DNA of 64,000 nucleotides from Sphingomonas azotifigens NBRC 15497 (GCF_002091475.1 NZ_BCTR01000042.1:1-64000); one strand, 5' to 3'. Positions 54,873 to 64,000 are shown, numbered from the stretch's first letter. Numbers and translations: made by a program. The notes: a model not told the origin generated them from the letters alone.

Positions 54873-56270
54873 ATGAAAATTCAGACACTGGCCTTCGCGA
54901 CGCTCTGCCTGGCGGGCGTCGCCCACGCCCAGACGACGCCCCCGCCGCCGATCGCCAACAGCCCCGAGGCGCAGGCTCAGGCCGCGCAGCCGGCGCAGCA
55001 GGCTGGCGGCCAAGCGGTGATCGACATTGTCGGCGGCATCTCCGCGCCGATGCCGATCGCGATTCCGGCGATGCCGACGTCGGCGGTGGTGGATACCCCG
55101 GCGGGATCGACCGACGTGCTGGGCCAGAAGCTCGCCGACATCATCACCAACGACCTGCGCGGCTCGGGGCTGTTCACCCCGGTGCCCCCGGCGCAGCTGC
55201 GCACCGTCGCCTTCCCCGAAGTGACCGCGCCGGCCTATGACTATTGGGGCGGTACCGGCGCCCAGTCGCTGGTGCAGGGCTATGTCCGCGCCAATTCCAA
55301 CGGCACGCTGACCGTCGGCTGCTACCTCTACGACGTGATTGCCAAGGTGGAGCTGATCCGCCAGGGCTTCGTCGTCTCGCCGGGCGAATGGCGCCGTGCG
55401 GGGCACAAGTGCGCCGACGCGATCTACTCGCGGCTCACCGGTGAAGGCCCTTATTTCGACACCCAGGTCGTCTACATCGCCGAAAGCGGCCCCAAGAACC
55501 GCCGCCGCAAGCAGCTGGCGATCATGGACCAGGACGGCGCCAACCACCGCTTCCTCACCAACGGCCAGTCGATCGTGCTGACCCCGCGGCTGAGTCCCAA
55601 GCTCAACGCGATCCTCTACATGAGCTTCGAGCGCGACCGCCCGTCGATCCACATCTACGACCTCAATTCGCGGCAGGACCGTACGCTGGTCTCCAACCTT
55701 GCGCTCAACTTCGCGCCGCACTGGTCGCCGGACGCGCGCTGGGTGCTGTTCTCGATGGCGGTGGGCGGCAATACCGATATCTACCGCGTGCCGGCGAGCG
55801 GCGGCACGCCGCAGCGGCTGACCACCTCGCCGGGGATCGATACCGGCGGCAGCTATTCGCCCGATGGCTCGAAGATCGTGTTCGAGAGCGACCGCGGCGG
55901 CACCCAGCAGCTCTATGTGATGAACGCGGACGGCTCCAACCAGCATCGCATCAGCTTCGGCGGCGGGCGCTATGCGGCGCCGGCGTGGAGCCCGCGCGGC
56001 GACCAGATCGCCTTCACCCGCATGGGCGGCGGCGCGTTCCGCATCGGCGTGATGAACCCCTCGGGCGGCGGCGAGCAGCTGCTCACCAACAGCTGGGGCG
56101 ACGAGGGCCCGAGCTGGGCGCCCAACGGCCGCGTCATCATCTTCTTCCGCTCCGCGCAGGGATCGGGGCGCCCGGACCTGTGGACGGTGGATCTCACCGG
56201 TCGCGCGACGCGAAAAGTGCCGACTCCGCTCGATGGTTCGGATCCGAATTGGGGCGCCGTGCGTCCCTGA
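54873..56270 (+). CDS. tolB: Tol-Pal system protein TolB
   Basis: A 465-residue periplasmic protein with a Sec signal peptide ([12 protein letters not shown]). After a Pro/Ala-rich N-terminal stretch comes the TolB alpha/beta domain (PIAIPAMP ... [21 protein letters not shown]), then a six-bladed beta-propeller with repeated blades ([49 protein letters not shown]). TolB joins TolA and Pal. It lies ten bases behind tolA. Confidence 0.95.
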   Translation: MKIQTLAFATLCLAGVAHAQTTPPPPIANSPEAQAQAAQPAQQAGGQAVIDIVGGISAPMPIAIPAMPTSAVVDTPAGSTDVLGQKLADIITNDLRGSGLFTPVPPAQLRTVAFPEVTAPAYDYWGGTGAQSLVQGYVRANSNGTLTVGCYLYDVIAKVELIRQGFVVSPGEWRRAGHKCADAIYSRLTGEGPYFDTQVVYIAESGPKNRRRKQLAIMDQDGANHRFLTNGQSIVLTPRLSPKLNAILYMSFERDRPSIHIYDLNSRQDRTLVSNLALNFAPHWSPDARWVLFSMAVGGNTDIYRVPASGGTPQRLTTSPGIDTGGSYSPDGSKIVFESDRGGTQQLYVMNADGSNQHRISFGGGRYAAPAWSPRGDQIAFTRMGGGAFRIGVMNPSGGGEQLLTNSWGDEGPSWAPNGRVIIFFRSAQGSGRPDLWTVDLTGRATRKVPTPLDGSDPNWGAVRP

Positions 56271-56336
56271 CATCTAGTAGAAACTCTAGCGTAACGAATG
56301 CGCGGCATGCGCGACACCAGTGACAAGGAGGATTTC

Positions 56337-56852
56337 ATGACCAAGCTCGTCCCTAGCCTGATGCTCGGCGTGGCGCTCGTCGCCACCGCGGCCTGCTCGA
56401 AGAAGCCGCCGAAGGAGCTGCCGCCCGCGCCGACCGAGACCCCGGCCGCGCCGAGCCAGCCCTATGGCAATGGCGAGACCACGCAGGCGACCCCGCTCTC
56501 CGAGCAGTTCCGCCGCGAGGTGACGAGCGACACGATCCACTTCGCGCTCGACCAGTTCGACGTCGATGCGGAATCGCGTGCGATCCTCGACAGCCAGGCC
56601 AAGTGGCTGGTCGCGCACCCGGCCGTCCGCATCACCCTCGAAGGTCATTGCGACGAGCGCGGTACCCGCGAATACAACCTCGCGCTGGGCGACCGCCGCG
56701 CCAATGCCGCGAAGAACTATCTGGCGGCGCAGGGCGTCTCGGCCGATCGCATCACCACGATCAGCTACGGCAAGGAGCGCCCGATCGCGCTGGGTTCGGA
56801 CGAAGCCGCCTGGGCGCAGAACCGCCGCGCGGTGACCATCGTCCTCAACTGA
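56337..56852 (+). CDS. pal: Peptidoglycan-associated lipoprotein Pal
   Basis: A 171-residue outer-membrane lipoprotein. The signal ends with the lipobox ATAAC at about residue 20. A Pro-rich linker leads to the OmpA-C domain with EGHCDERGTREYNLALGDRRANAAKNYL, which binds diaminopimelate of peptidoglycan. ATG 56337 is preceded by AAGGAGG. It closes the Tol-Pal operon and is followed by a strong terminator. Confidence 0.96.
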   Translation: MTKLVPSLMLGVALVATAACSKKPPKELPPAPTETPAAPSQPYGNGETTQATPLSEQFRREVTSDTIHFALDQFDVDAESRAILDSQAKWLVAHPAVRITLEGHCDERGTREYNLALGDRRANAAKNYLAAQGVSADRITTISYGKERPIALGSDEAAWAQNRRAVTIVLN

Positions 56853-56875
56853 GGACGGGCCAACGCCGAAACATC

Positions 56876-56908
56876 GGCCGCCGGGGCAGCTGCTCCGGCG
56901 GCCTTTTT
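56876..56908 (+). terminator. Intrinsic terminator after pal
   Basis: Stem GGCCGCCGG with its complement CCGGCGGCC around GGCAGCTGCT, followed by five T (56904-56908). It ends the Tol-Pal operon. Confidence 0.8.
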
Positions 56909-56950
56909 CGTGCCCGCCGATTCCGCTTGTCGGGCCCTTCGATTCGATAT

Positions 56951-56968
56951 AAATATGATATCATAATT
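56951..56968. promoter_or_regulatory. Near-perfect 18-bp palindrome before the SPFH gene
   Basis: AAATATGATATCATAATT is symmetrical at 16 of 18 positions around GATATC. It is strikingly AT-rich for this genome and stands 14 bases before the SPFH start, where it would overlie the promoter or its start. It is probably a repressor operator. Confidence 0.6.
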
Positions 56969-56981
56969 CAGGAGGGAAAAG

Positions 56982-57887
56982 ATGACGGACGTACGGAGCA
57001 CCGCACCCGCATTGCGCCAGAGCAGCGAGTCGGTGGCGCACACCACCAGCGGCTATGGCATGCTGCTTGTCGCGGCGGCGGCGCTGGTCGCGGGCGGACT
57101 GGCGATACCGCAGATCGATCGCTTGCCGGACTGGATGGTCGTCACCTGGATCGTCTTGGCGGCGCTGCTGTTCCTGTTCGTCCTCGCCGGCTTCTACCTG
57201 CTCCAGCCCAACCAGGCGGCGGCGATCCTGCTGTTCGGCGAGTATCGCGGCACTGACCGCACCACGGGCCTGCGCTGGTCCTGGCCCTGGCTGATCAAGA
57301 CCAAGGTCTCGGTCCGCGCCAACAACATGATCTCGGACAAGATCAAGGTGAACGACCTGCGCGGCAACCCGATCGAGATGGCGGCGCAGGTGGTGTGGCG
57401 CGTGACCGATACCGCCCAGGCGCTGTTCGACGTCGACGACTACAAGGCGTTCGTCAACGTCCAGATCGAGGCGGCGGTGCGCACGATCGGCTCGCGCTAT
57501 CCCTATGACGATTTCGAGCATCAGGAAGTGACGCTGCGCGGCAATCATGATCAGGTCGGCGGCGAACTGCGCGCCGAGCTGATCGCGCGGCTGGCGGTGG
57601 CAGGCATCACCGTCGACGAATGCGGCTTCACCCATCTCGCCTATGCGCAGGAGATCGCCGGGGCGATGCTGCGCCGCCAGCAGGCGCAGGCGGTGGTCGC
57701 GGCGCGCAAGGCGCTGGTCGAGGGCGCGGTGGGCATGGTCGAGATGGCGCTCGACCAGCTTTCGGCCAAGAACGTGGTCGAGCTCGATGACGAGCGCCGC
57801 GCCGCCATGGTGTCCAACCTGATGGTGGTGCTGTGCGGCGAGCGCGACACCCAGCCGGTGGTGAATGCTGGCTCGCTCTATCAGTAA
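56982..57887 (+). CDS. SPFH/Band 7 domain membrane protein
   Basis: A 301-residue protein with two N-terminal membrane helices (about 26-42 and 50-71) and an SPFH domain ([31 protein letters not shown] onward), ending in a coiled region [45 protein letters not shown] proteins scaffold membrane microdomains and protease complexes. It is preceded by AGGAGGGAAAAG and by the AT-rich palindrome. It leads an operon with an Arc-like and a small membrane protein gene. Confidence 0.88.
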   Translation: MTDVRSTAPALRQSSESVAHTTSGYGMLLVAAAALVAGGLAIPQIDRLPDWMVVTWIVLAALLFLFVLAGFYLLQPNQAAAILLFGEYRGTDRTTGLRWSWPWLIKTKVSVRANNMISDKIKVNDLRGNPIEMAAQVVWRVTDTAQALFDVDDYKAFVNVQIEAAVRTIGSRYPYDDFEHQEVTLRGNHDQVGGELRAELIARLAVAGITVDECGFTHLAYAQEIAGAMLRRQQAQAVVAARKALVEGAVGMVEMALDQLSAKNVVELDDERRAAMVSNLMVVLCGERDTQPVVNAGSLYQ

Positions 57888-57896
57888 GGTTGTGTG

Positions 57897-58115
57897 GTGA
57901 GCGTGCCCCCGCAGAAAAAGGCGTTCCCGCTCCGCCTCGATCCGGCGCTCTATGCCGCGATCGAGCGGAGCGCGGCGACCGACCTGCGCAGCGTCAACGC
58001 GCAGGTGGAGTGCCTGCTGCGCGAGGCGCTGGCGCGGCGGGGAGTGAAGCTCGCCGATCCGGTGCGACCGAAGCGCGGCCGCCCGCCCAAGGAAAACCAA
58101 GGAGACGCGGAATGA
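57897..58115 (+). CDS. Arc-like ribbon-helix-helix DNA-binding protein
   Basis: About 72 residues. The core KAFPLRLDPALYAAIERSAATDLRSVNAQVECLLREAL is a ribbon-helix-helix fold (Arc/MetJ type): a short beta strand, then two helices. The C-terminal tail is basic (KRGRPPKE, AT-hook-like). GTG 57897 is seven bases from AAGG; GTG 57894 is possible. It lies nine bases downstream of the SPFH gene and could autoregulate at the palindrome 56951-56968; this is inference. Confidence 0.78.
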   Translation: MSVPPQKKAFPLRLDPALYAAIERSAATDLRSVNAQVECLLREALARRGVKLADPVRPKRGRPPKENQGDAE

Positions 58116-58360
58116 CCGAGGATCGTGTGCGCGACGGCTATTGGTTCAAGCCGAAGGCGTTCGGCTATGGCGCGACGCCGGTGACCTGGCAGGGATGGGC
58201 GCTGACGATCGGCTATGTCCTCGCCGTTGTCGTCCTGGTGAACCAAGTGGGGCGCACGCATCCGCTGTATCTCTGGATCCTGGCGCCACTGACCCTCGGC
58301 CTGCTCTGGGTGAGCTGGATCAAGACCGACGGCGGCTGGGGGTGGCGCTGGCGACGCTGA
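58112..58360 (+). CDS. Small membrane protein in the SPFH operon
   Basis: An 82-residue protein with two hydrophobic helices (WALTIGYVLAVVVLVNQVG and YLWILAPLTLGLLWVSW) and a Trp/Arg-rich C-terminus (TDGGWGWRWRR). The N-terminal head YWFKPKAFGYGATP is distinctive. The ATG at 58112 overlaps the stop of the Arc-like gene and is preceded by AAGGAG. It is part of the SPFH unit; function unknown. Confidence 0.75.
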   Translation: MTEDRVRDGYWFKPKAFGYGATPVTWQGWALTIGYVLAVVVLVNQVGRTHPLYLWILAPLTLGLLWVSWIKTDGGWGWRWRR

Positions 58361-58363
58361 GCC

Positions 58364-58807
58364 TCAGGCGGCGCGGACGAAGACCGGCCCGTCGCCATCG
58401 TCATTGGCTGCCGGCCGCATCTGCCGCCGCGTCCGCCGCGCCCGTGGCTGGCGCCGCGGCAAGCGCGCGGCGATCCAGTGGCGCAGGCCCTGCACCCGCA
58501 GCGTGGTGAACACCGCCACCGCGGTCACCGCCACGTCGAGCAGCGTGCCGAGCTCGAGCATGCTCGCGCCCGCCACGATGTCGGGGCCGAACATCCCGAG
58601 GAACAGCCGCCCTTCGGCCTCCATAGCCCAGAGGATAGCGGCGGCCCCGGCGACCAGCACCAGGATGAGCAGCAGGTCGCCGCGCGACCAGCGGTTGCAC
58701 CAGCGGGCGGGGGCTTCCACCAGCAGCTTGCGGAGCGCGCGGCCCGCAGGCGTATCGTCCGCAACCAGCACCGCCAGCCATATCAGCAACAGCGTCGTCT
58801 GAATCAT
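58364..58807 (-). CDS. Predicted membrane protein of unknown function
   Basis: A 147-residue protein with three hydrophobic segments ([48 protein letters not shown]) and a very basic C-terminal tail ([15 protein letters not shown]). I chose ATG 58807 because GGGGGAAG precedes it; the alternative ATG 58822 lacks a Shine-Dalgarno. It converges on the SPFH operon with three bases between the stops. No family recognised. Confidence 0.55.
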   Translation of the reverse strand: MIQTTLLLIWLAVLVADDTPAGRALRKLLVEAPARWCNRWSRGDLLLILVLVAGAAAILWAMEAEGRLFLGMFGPDIVAGASMLELGTLLDVAVTAVAVFTTLRVQGLRHWIAARLPRRQPRARRTRRQMRPAANDDGDGPVFVRAA

Positions 58808-58972
58808 CCCCACTTCCCCCATTTATGCGGAACATTGGGGAGCCGATCGGGGATTGCCAGCCATGCCCCCACGAAAATCGCTTCCTCCTACCCGCTGTTC
58901 CGCTTATGTACCCGCCATGCGCTTGTCTGCTCTCCCGCTATCGCCGTCGTCCGTTGTTTGGGAGCGGGCGCG

Positions 58973-59569
58973 ATGATCGCGCATCTCCGCGGCACGCTGG
59001 CATCGAGCGGCGCCGATCATGCGGTGATCGACGTGAACGGCGTCGGCTATCTGGTCGGCGCCTCGGCCAAGACGCTCGACAAGCTGGGCGCGACGGGCGA
59101 GCAGGTCACGATCCATACCGAGATGCTGGTCAGCGAGGATTCGATCCGGCTGATGGGCTTCGCCACCGCCGACGAGCGCGACTGGTTCAAGCTGCTGACC
59201 AGCGTGCAGGGGGTCGGCGCGAAGGTGGCGCTGGCGATCCTCTCGATCCTCGCGCCGCAGGAACTGCGCACCGCCGTCGCCCGCGCCGACGCCGCGACGA
59301 TCGCGCGGGCCAACGGGGTGGGGCCGAAGCTCGCCCAGCGTATCGTCAACGAACTGAAGGACAAGGCCGGCGGGCTGGCGCTGGGCGGCGCCGGCGCGGC
59401 GCCAGCGCCCAGCGGCGGGGCGGCGGCGGACGCGGTCTCGGCGATGCTCAACCTCGGCTTCAAGCCGGGCGAGGCGAGCGCCGCGGTGAATGCCGCCAGC
59501 GACGAACTGGGGCCGGCGGCTACGCTGGACGCGCTGGTCCGCCTGGCGCTCCGCAAGGCTGCGAAATAG
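58973..59569 (+). CDS. ruvA: Holliday junction DNA helicase subunit RuvA
   Basis: A 198-residue protein binding four-way DNA junctions as a tetramer. The N-terminal OB fold ([28 protein letters not shown]) and helix-hairpin-helix motifs ([17 protein letters not shown] and [22 protein letters not shown]) are clear, with a flexible Ala/Gly linker and a C-terminal RuvB-binding domain ([20 protein letters not shown]). It lies 1.5 kb upstream of ruvB; the two are separated by two other genes. No ruvC is in the window. Confidence 0.95.
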   Translation: MIAHLRGTLASSGADHAVIDVNGVGYLVGASAKTLDKLGATGEQVTIHTEMLVSEDSIRLMGFATADERDWFKLLTSVQGVGAKVALAILSILAPQELRTAVARADAATIARANGVGPKLAQRIVNELKDKAGGLALGGAGAAPAPSGGAAADAVSAMLNLGFKPGEASAAVNAASDELGPAATLDALVRLALRKAAK

Positions 59570-59577
59570 AGGTATCC

Positions 59578-60135
59578 ATGGAAATCGAAGTCTCTGCCGA
59601 AGCCAAGGACAAGCGCCTCAATCGCCGGGTGGCGGTCACCGTGGTGATCCTCTCGGTCTTCACCGGCGTGTGCAACATCAAGGATGGCAACATCGTCCAG
59701 GCGATGCAGCAGGCACAGTCGAACTCGGTCGACCTGTGGAACGAATATCAGGCGACCAAGACCAAGCAGCACCTCGCCGAAACCAGCCGCGCCCAGATCG
59801 CCGCGGTGGCGAGCGATCCCGCCAAGGTCGCGCCGCTCCTGAAGGGGCTGGATGCCGACATCGCCAAGTACAAGGCGGAGGCACCCAAGCTTGCCGACCA
59901 GGCCAAGGCACAGGGCGCGATGTACGACGCGCTCAACGTCCATGACGACCAGTTCGACGCCAGCGACGCAGCGATCGCCACGGCGATCTCGATCGCCGCG
60001 GTATCGGCGCTGGCGGAGACGAGCTGGCTGCTGGTCGTCGCCTGGGTGTTCGGCGCGTTCGGGTTGTTCATGGGGCTGTGCGGCTTTGCCGGCTGGGGCT
60101 TCCATCCCGACGTGCTGAGCACGCTGCTGGGATGA
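59578..60135 (+). CDS. DUF4337-like membrane protein
   Basis: A 185-residue protein with a membrane helix near residue 20-35 and two near the C-terminus (AIATAISIAAVSALAE and LLVVAWVFGAFGLFMGLCGFAGW). The central part is helical and charged (LWNEYQATKTKQHLAETSRAQIAAVASDPAK...), like the DUF4337 family, whose function is unknown. It starts eight bases after ruvA and is likely co-transcribed with it. Confidence 0.75.
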   Translation: MEIEVSAEAKDKRLNRRVAVTVVILSVFTGVCNIKDGNIVQAMQQAQSNSVDLWNEYQATKTKQHLAETSRAQIAAVASDPAKVAPLLKGLDADIAKYKAEAPKLADQAKAQGAMYDALNVHDDQFDASDAAIATAISIAAVSALAETSWLLVVAWVFGAFGLFMGLCGFAGWGFHPDVLSTLLG

Positions 60136-60146
60136 GGGCTGGGCAC

Positions 60147-61037
60147 CTAGAGCAGCGGTGTTGGCAGCGCCTTGCCGGCAAAGTGCGCATCGAGATTCGC
60201 GAGAACCAGCGCCGCCATCGCCGCGCGCGTTTCCTGCGTGGAGCTGCCCTGATGCGGGGCGAGGACGACCTGTTCCATCGATCGCAGCGCCTCGGGCACG
60301 TGCGGTTCCCCGGCGAACACGTCGAGGCCGGCGCCGGCGATGCTGCCTGCCCACAGCGCAGCGATCAGTGCGTCCTCGTCGACCAGGCTGCCGCGCGCGA
60401 CATTGACCAGCACGCCCTCCGGCCCGAGCTTGTCCAGGACCGCGGCATCGACGATGGCGGCGGTCGCGGCCGTGCCCGGGGCGGCGAGGATCAGTACGTC
60501 GCTTTCCTCGGCCAGCGCGGCGATGTCGGGCACGAAGCGCCACGGCACGGGCTTGGGGCCGCGGGCGGTGTAGAGCAGCTCGCGGGCGAACGGTGCGGCG
60601 CGCGCGGCGATGGCGGTGCCGATCTTGCCCAGTCCGAAGATGCCGATTCGCCGGCCGCTGGCATGCCGGCCAAGCGGCGCCTTCCAGCCGCCGCGCCGCA
60701 CCAGCGCATCATTGGCGGCGATCCGACGCTGCACCGCCAGCATCAGCCCGATCGCCAGATCGGCGACGTCGTCGGTCAGCACGTCCGGGGTGGTCGACAC
60801 GCGCACGCCGCGTGCGCGCAGCGCGTCGAGATCGAGCCCGTCATAGCCGACGCCGTTGATCGCGACGATCTCCAACGCCGGCAGCCGGTCGAGCATCGCG
60901 GCGTCGAGCTGCAGCTGCCCACCGCCGACGATCGCGCGGGTGGAGGCCGGCGGTTCGCCCTCGTGCAGCGTGAAACGCCGCGCGAGTTCGGCCCGCAGCG
61001 CGTCGGAAATGGCGGTGGCAACGTACAGATCGATCAT
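60147..61037 (-). CDS. D-2-hydroxyacid dehydrogenase (glyoxylate/hydroxypyruvate reductase type)
   Basis: A 296-residue NAD(P)-dependent dehydrogenase. The nucleotide fold has [17 protein letters not shown], and the catalytic trio appears as Arg in [11 protein letters not shown], Glu in [16 protein letters not shown] and His in [11 protein letters not shown]. It reduces 2-keto acids such as glyoxylate or hydroxypyruvate, or the reverse. An Arg after the second strand (TARGPK) favours NADPH. ATG 61037 is used; the in-frame TTG at 61046 is less likely. It is convergent with the DUF4337 gene. Confidence 0.88.
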   Translation of the reverse strand: MIDLYVATAISDALRAELARRFTLHEGEPPASTRAIVGGGQLQLDAAMLDRLPALEIVAINGVGYDGLDLDALRARGVRVSTTPDVLTDDVADLAIGLMLAVQRRIAANDALVRRGGWKAPLGRHASGRRIGIFGLGKIGTAIAARAAPFARELLYTARGPKPVPWRFVPDIAALAEESDVLILAAPGTAATAAIVDAAVLDKLGPEGVLVNVARGSLVDEDALIAALWAGSIAGAGLDVFAGEPHVPEALRSMEQVVLAPHQGSSTQETRAAMAALVLANLDAHFAGKALPTPLL

Positions 61038-61126
61038 ATGCGCCAAGATGCGCGCTTCGCGGCGCCTTTGCCAGTCCAGCCAATCGACCGGCGCGCGCGC
61101 GGCGGCTACAGCGTGATACCCATACG

Positions 61127-62149
61127 ATGACCGACACCGATCGCCTCCTCACCGCTGGCCGCCGCGCCGAAGACGTCGACGCCGCGCTACGCCCCAAGTC
61201 TCTCGACGAATTCGTCGGGCAAAAGGCGGCGCGCGAAAATCTCCGCGTGTTCATCGACGCCGCCAAGGCGCGCGGCGATGCGCTGGACCATGTGCTGTTC
61301 TTCGGGCCACCGGGGCTCGGCAAGACGACGCTCGCCCAGATCATCGCGCGCGAGATGGGGGTGGGGTTCCGATCGACGTCGGGGCCGGTGATCGTCAAGT
61401 CGGGGGATCTGGCCGCGCTGCTCACCAATCTCGAGGATGGCGACGTGCTGTTCATCGACGAGATTCATCGCCTCAATCCGGCCGTGGAAGAGGTGCTGTA
61501 CCCGGCGATGGAGGACCGCGCGCTCGATCTGATGATCGGTGAGGGCCCCTCGGCACGCAGCGTGCGGATCGATCTGCCGCGCTTCACGCTGGTCGGCGCG
61601 ACGACGCGGCAGGGTCTGCTGACGACGCCGCTACGCGATCGTTTCGGCATTCCGGTGCGCCTGCAATTCTACACGGTCGACGAGCTGGAGCGGGTGGTGA
61701 CCCGCGCCGCCGGGCTGCTGGGGCTCGACATCGCCGCCGATGGTGCGCGGGAGGTCGCGCGCAGATCGCGGGGGACGCCGCGAATCGCGGGGCGCTTGCT
61801 GCGCCGGGTGCGCGACTTCGCCAATGTGTTCGGCGAGGCGGTGGTCCACGCCAAGGTGGCCGATGCCGCGCTCAACCGGCTGGAGGTCGATGGCCTGGGC
61901 CTCGACGCGATGGACCGGCGCTATCTGATGATGATCGCCGACGTCTATCGCGGCGGCCCGGTGGGGGTGGAGACGCTCGCTGCCGGCCTCAGCGAACCGC
62001 GCGACACCGTCGAGGAAGTGATCGAGCCCTATCTGATCCAGCTCGGCCTGATCGCGCGGACGGCGCGGGGGCGGTGCCTCAATGGGCCGGGCTGGAAGCA
62101 TCTCGGGCTCAACCCGCCCGCGGGATCGCAGGACGGGCTGTTCGATTGA
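61127..62149 (+). CDS. ruvB: Holliday junction DNA helicase subunit RuvB
   Basis: A 340-residue AAA+ motor that drives branch migration with RuvA. Walker A is [13 protein letters not shown] (K66), Walker [11 protein letters not shown] near 115, sensor [19 protein letters not shown] and the arginine finger region [19 protein letters not shown]. The end ([29 protein letters not shown]) is typical of the winged-helix domain. It is separated from ruvA by two genes, unlike the ruvCAB order in many bacteria. Confidence 0.96.
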   Translation: MTDTDRLLTAGRRAEDVDAALRPKSLDEFVGQKAARENLRVFIDAAKARGDALDHVLFFGPPGLGKTTLAQIIAREMGVGFRSTSGPVIVKSGDLAALLTNLEDGDVLFIDEIHRLNPAVEEVLYPAMEDRALDLMIGEGPSARSVRIDLPRFTLVGATTRQGLLTTPLRDRFGIPVRLQFYTVDELERVVTRAAGLLGLDIAADGAREVARRSRGTPRIAGRLLRRVRDFANVFGEAVVHAKVADAALNRLEVDGLGLDAMDRRYLMMIADVYRGGPVGVETLAAGLSEPRDTVEEVIEPYLIQLGLIARTARGRCLNGPGWKHLGLNPPAGSQDGLFD

Positions 62150-62207
62150 GACGGCCGTATCCGCCACTTGTGGCGGGCAGGGGCTACCCGATCGGGCCAA
62201 CATACGT

Positions 62208-62262
62208 TGTCATCCCCGCGAAGGCGGGGATCCATTGGCGCTGGTTTCGCGGGAATGACGAG
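62208..62262. repeat. REP-type palindromic element (copy 5, shortened)
   Basis: TTGTCATCCCCGCGAAGG and GGGATCCATTGGCGCTGG are followed by a short TTTCGCGGGAATGACGAGGG. The middle of the full-length element is missing, as if deleted between its halves. It lies between ruvB and thiL, which converge. Confidence 0.7.
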
Positions 62263-62326
62263 GGTTTGAGAGGCGGGCAGGCCTCAGCTTCCATGGCATA
62301 GCCTGCCTTGGCGTCCGGGATTTGCA

Positions 62327-63232
62327 TTACGTCCCGTGTTCGAAGCCGAGTCGCCCCGGCAGCGGCAAGGGTACACCGCCATCGTGGAGCATCAGCCCTG
62401 CGCCCTCGCTGAACACGCCGAGGCACGTCGCCGCCAGCGGCAGTGGTCCCGCGGGCGCGGCGAACAGCAATTCGTAATCGTCCCCCGCGGTCGCAGCGGC
62501 GAGACGCGCATCGCGATCCCCGCCGCGCACTGCCTGATAATCCGCCGAAAGCGGCACGGCGGCGAGGTCGATCGTCACCGCCAGCCCGCTGGCCGCGGCC
62601 ATGCGCGCGGCATCGATCAGCAACCCGTCGGACACGTCCATCATCGCGTGCACGCCCGAGGCGAGCGCCTGTCCCTCTTCCAGCCGCGGCATCGGGCGAC
62701 GATAGCGCGCGAGCAGCGTCGCCGGTCCTTCGCCGGCCAGTGCTACCGCAAGCCCCGCGCCGCCATCGCCGATCGTCCCGGTGACGTAGAGCAGGTCGCC
62801 CGCCTGCGCGCCGCTGCGGGCCGGGGCGTGCACGGAGCGTCCCAGCGCCGTCAGCGACAGCGTTCGCGGGGCGCCGGCCGCGGCCTTCACCGTGTCCCCG
62901 CCGATCAGTGGGCAGGCGAAGGCCGCCAACGCTGCGTCCAGTCCAGCCAGGAACGACGAATCCCAGGCGTCGTCACCTGCAAGCGGATAGCCGAGCAGCA
63001 CGCCCTCGGGCACCGCGCCCTTGGCGGCGAGGTCGGAAAGGTTCACCGCCACCAGCTTCCAGGCGACATCCTCCGCCGGATCGCTCGGCAGATAGTGGAC
63101 GCCCTCCACCAGCACGTCATGGGTGACGACGAGGTCGCCGAGCACGGCGGCGTCATCCTGCAGCCCGCGCGCCCCGGCGTGGAGCGGCAGGTGTCGCAGA
63201 TAGGCGAGGAACGCGGCTTCGTTCATCGGCAT
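62327..63232 (-). CDS. thiL: Thiamine-monophosphate kinase
   Basis: A 301-residue ATP-dependent kinase making thiamine diphosphate from thiamine monophosphate. The N-terminal DDAAVL and VTHDVLVEGVHY motifs bind metal and substrate, and further conserved runs are KLVAVNLSDLAAKGAVPEGVLLGYPL, GGDTVKA, MMDVSDGLLIDAARMAAAS and GDDYELLFAAP. ATG 63232 is preceded by GGAGG. It follows nusB on the same strand after family B repeats. No TPP riboswitch is seen upstream. Confidence 0.94.
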   Translation of the reverse strand: MPMNEAAFLAYLRHLPLHAGARGLQDDAAVLGDLVVTHDVLVEGVHYLPSDPAEDVAWKLVAVNLSDLAAKGAVPEGVLLGYPLAGDDAWDSSFLAGLDAALAAFACPLIGGDTVKAAAGAPRTLSLTALGRSVHAPARSGAQAGDLLYVTGTIGDGGAGLAVALAGEGPATLLARYRRPMPRLEEGQALASGVHAMMDVSDGLLIDAARMAAASGLAVTIDLAAVPLSADYQAVRGGDRDARLAAATAGDDYELLFAAPAGPLPLAATCLGVFSEGAGLMLHDGGVPLPLPGRLGFEHGT

Positions 63233-63239
63233 GCAGATC

Positions 63240-63413
63240 CTCCCCCAGCGTGGCTGGGGGAGGGGGACCGCGCTGCGCAGCAGCGGGGTGGAGGGGCCGC
63301 GCCGCATGGCGCGGAGGTTGCTTGGAGCGCGGGCAACCGCGGCGTGCCGCCGCGGCCCCTCCACCACACGCCTTCGGCGTGCGGTCCCCCTCCCCTGCGG
63401 CGCAGGGGAGGAT
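63240..63413. repeat. GC-rich intergenic repeat family B, inverted pair
   Basis: A direct unit (about 63240-63293; CTGGGGGAGGGGGACCGC ... GGGGTGGAGGGG) and an inverted unit (about 63352-63413; CCCCTCCACCAC ... GCGGTCCCCCTCCCC) lie between thiL and nusB. These match the units at 12588-12826. Nothing coding is seen. Confidence 0.65.
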
Positions 63414-63473
63414 TTGGGGTGCGCGTGGCGACGCGATAGTCTCTACCCGCCCGGCACGGGGCAGGCGCGCGCG

Positions 63474-63935
63474 TCAACCGCGCGCTTCCTTGGCGATCGC
63501 GTCCAGGATACCGTTCACGAACCCCTTTTCACGGCGATCGTAAAAGGCGTCCGTAACATCCAGATATTCGCTGATTACCGCCGCAGTCGGCACGTCGGCG
63601 CGGGCGAGCAGCTCATAGGTGCCGGCACGCAGGATCTGGCGCATCGGCTTGTCGAGCCGCTCCAGCGTCCAGCCGGTGCTCAGCTTGCCCGCGATGATGC
63701 CGTCGATCTCCTCGCGGCGCGCGTCGGTGCCGCTGACGATGTCGTCGAAAAAGGCGATGTCGGCGTCGGCATATTCGACGTCTTCGATGATCGCGCCGAG
63801 CCGGTGCTGGTGGAACTCGTGCAGCAGCGCGGGGATGGAGGTGCCCTCCATCTCGCGCTGGTAGAGCGCCTGGACGGCACCGAGGCGCGCGGCGGCGCGG
63901 GCCTTGGAACGGGACTTTGCTTGCGGACTGGCCAT
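63474..63935 (-). CDS. nusB: Transcription antitermination factor NusB
   Basis: A 153-residue, all-helical antitermination factor that binds boxA RNA with NusE. The family motifs ARLGAVQALYQREMEG and LDKPMRQILRAGTYELLAR, then VISEYLDVTDAFYDRREKGFVNGILDAIAKE, are clear. It is needed for full-length rRNA synthesis. It lies 12 bases downstream of the end of hisD on the same strand, so they share a transcript. Confidence 0.95.
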   Translation of the reverse strand: MASPQAKSRSKARAAARLGAVQALYQREMEGTSIPALLHEFHQHRLGAIIEDVEYADADIAFFDDIVSGTDARREEIDGIIAGKLSTGWTLERLDKPMRQILRAGTYELLARADVPTAAVISEYLDVTDAFYDRREKGFVNGILDAIAKEARG

Positions 63936-63947
63936 ATTCTTACTCTA

Positions 63948-64000
63948 TCACTTTAGACGGATCGCGACCGACTTCGCGTGCGCGGGCAGGCCTTCGGCTT
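63948..64000 (-). CDS. hisD: C-terminal end of histidinol dehydrogenase (partial)
   Basis: The last 16 codons of a minus-strand gene that runs off the window edge, reading AEGLPAHAKSVAIRLK then TGA. This is the typical C-terminus of HisD (EGL.AH..SV..R), which oxidises L-histidinol to histidine. hisD-nusB order is usual in sphingomonads. With so few residues, I am not sure of the assignment. Confidence 0.55.
   Translation of the reverse strand, partial: AEGLPAHAKSVAIRLK

Noticed and set aside
63233..63473. A TPP riboswitch before thiL.
   Set aside because: No THI-box sequence is seen; the region is occupied by repeat family B and the end of nusB.

Overview
The window is GC-rich chromosomal DNA of an alphaproteobacterium, most likely Sphingomonas or a close relative in the Sphingomonadaceae. 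This rests on the gene set and order: cpdR beside N-formylglutamate amidohydrolase, ALA synthase (C4 haem route), ybgC-tolQRAB-pal, nusB followed by what looks like the 3' end of hisD, betaine-lipid genes btaAB, and many short palindromic intergenic repeats. I saw no phage, insertion sequence, CRISPR array or rRNA. Most of it is well-packed housekeeping and carbohydrate metabolism; the accessory signal lies in repeats, small RNAs, operators and a few unusual genes.

Layout. 0-2 kb: a candidate alpha-r8/SuhB-type small RNA, an N-formylglutamate amidohydrolase, cpdR and tRNA-Val(GAC). 2-8 kb: a glycosyltransferase with a membrane partner, a dicarboxylate symporter, a PhzF-like protein, an SDR and a GNAT enzyme. 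8-16.5 kb: an L-arabinose/arabinan locus (arabonate dehydratase, mutarotase, FHS-type sugar permease, FadR-type GntR regulator, AraD1/GguC-like FAH protein, GH51 arabinofuranosidase) with a shared 11-bp operator-like motif at three promoters. 16.5-22.6 kb: a GT-C-like membrane protein, then lpd and pdhC (E3 and E2 of pyruvate dehydrogenase) with small genes between them, and a universal stress protein. 22.7-26.1 kb: a secreted M28 peptidase and an OmpR-type two-component pair. 26.2-32 kb: a tight operon of three apparently Tat-exported enzymes (Gfo/Idh oxidoreductase, GH3 beta-glucosidase, gluconolactonase) and a gluconate permease, which reads as periplasmic oxidation of beta-glucosides to gluconate. 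32-36 kb: Nudix, extensin-like, CHAP and MsrB proteins. 36-38 kb: btaAB for the phosphorus-free lipid DGTS, preceded by Pho-box-like repeats. 38-42.8 kb: an isolated FkbH-like protein, hemA, a 56-residue protein and murI. 42.9-48.4 kb: plsY, dprA, a membrane protein, a beta-barrel protein, a YghU-type GST and a small secreted protein. 48.5-52.1 kb: topA, and an exonuclease flanked by inverted copies of a repeat. 52.3-56.9 kb: the Tol-Pal operon. 57-60 kb: an SPFH/Arc-like/small membrane protein operon behind a near-perfect palindrome, then ruvA. 60-64 kb: a hydroxyacid dehydrogenase, ruvB, thiL, nusB and the probable C-terminus of HisD.

The three points I would follow first are the common operator in the arabinose locus, the Tat-exported glucose-oxidation operon, and the Pho-box-like array in front of btaAB. 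All functional assignments come from reading translated sequence and motifs; no database search was run.
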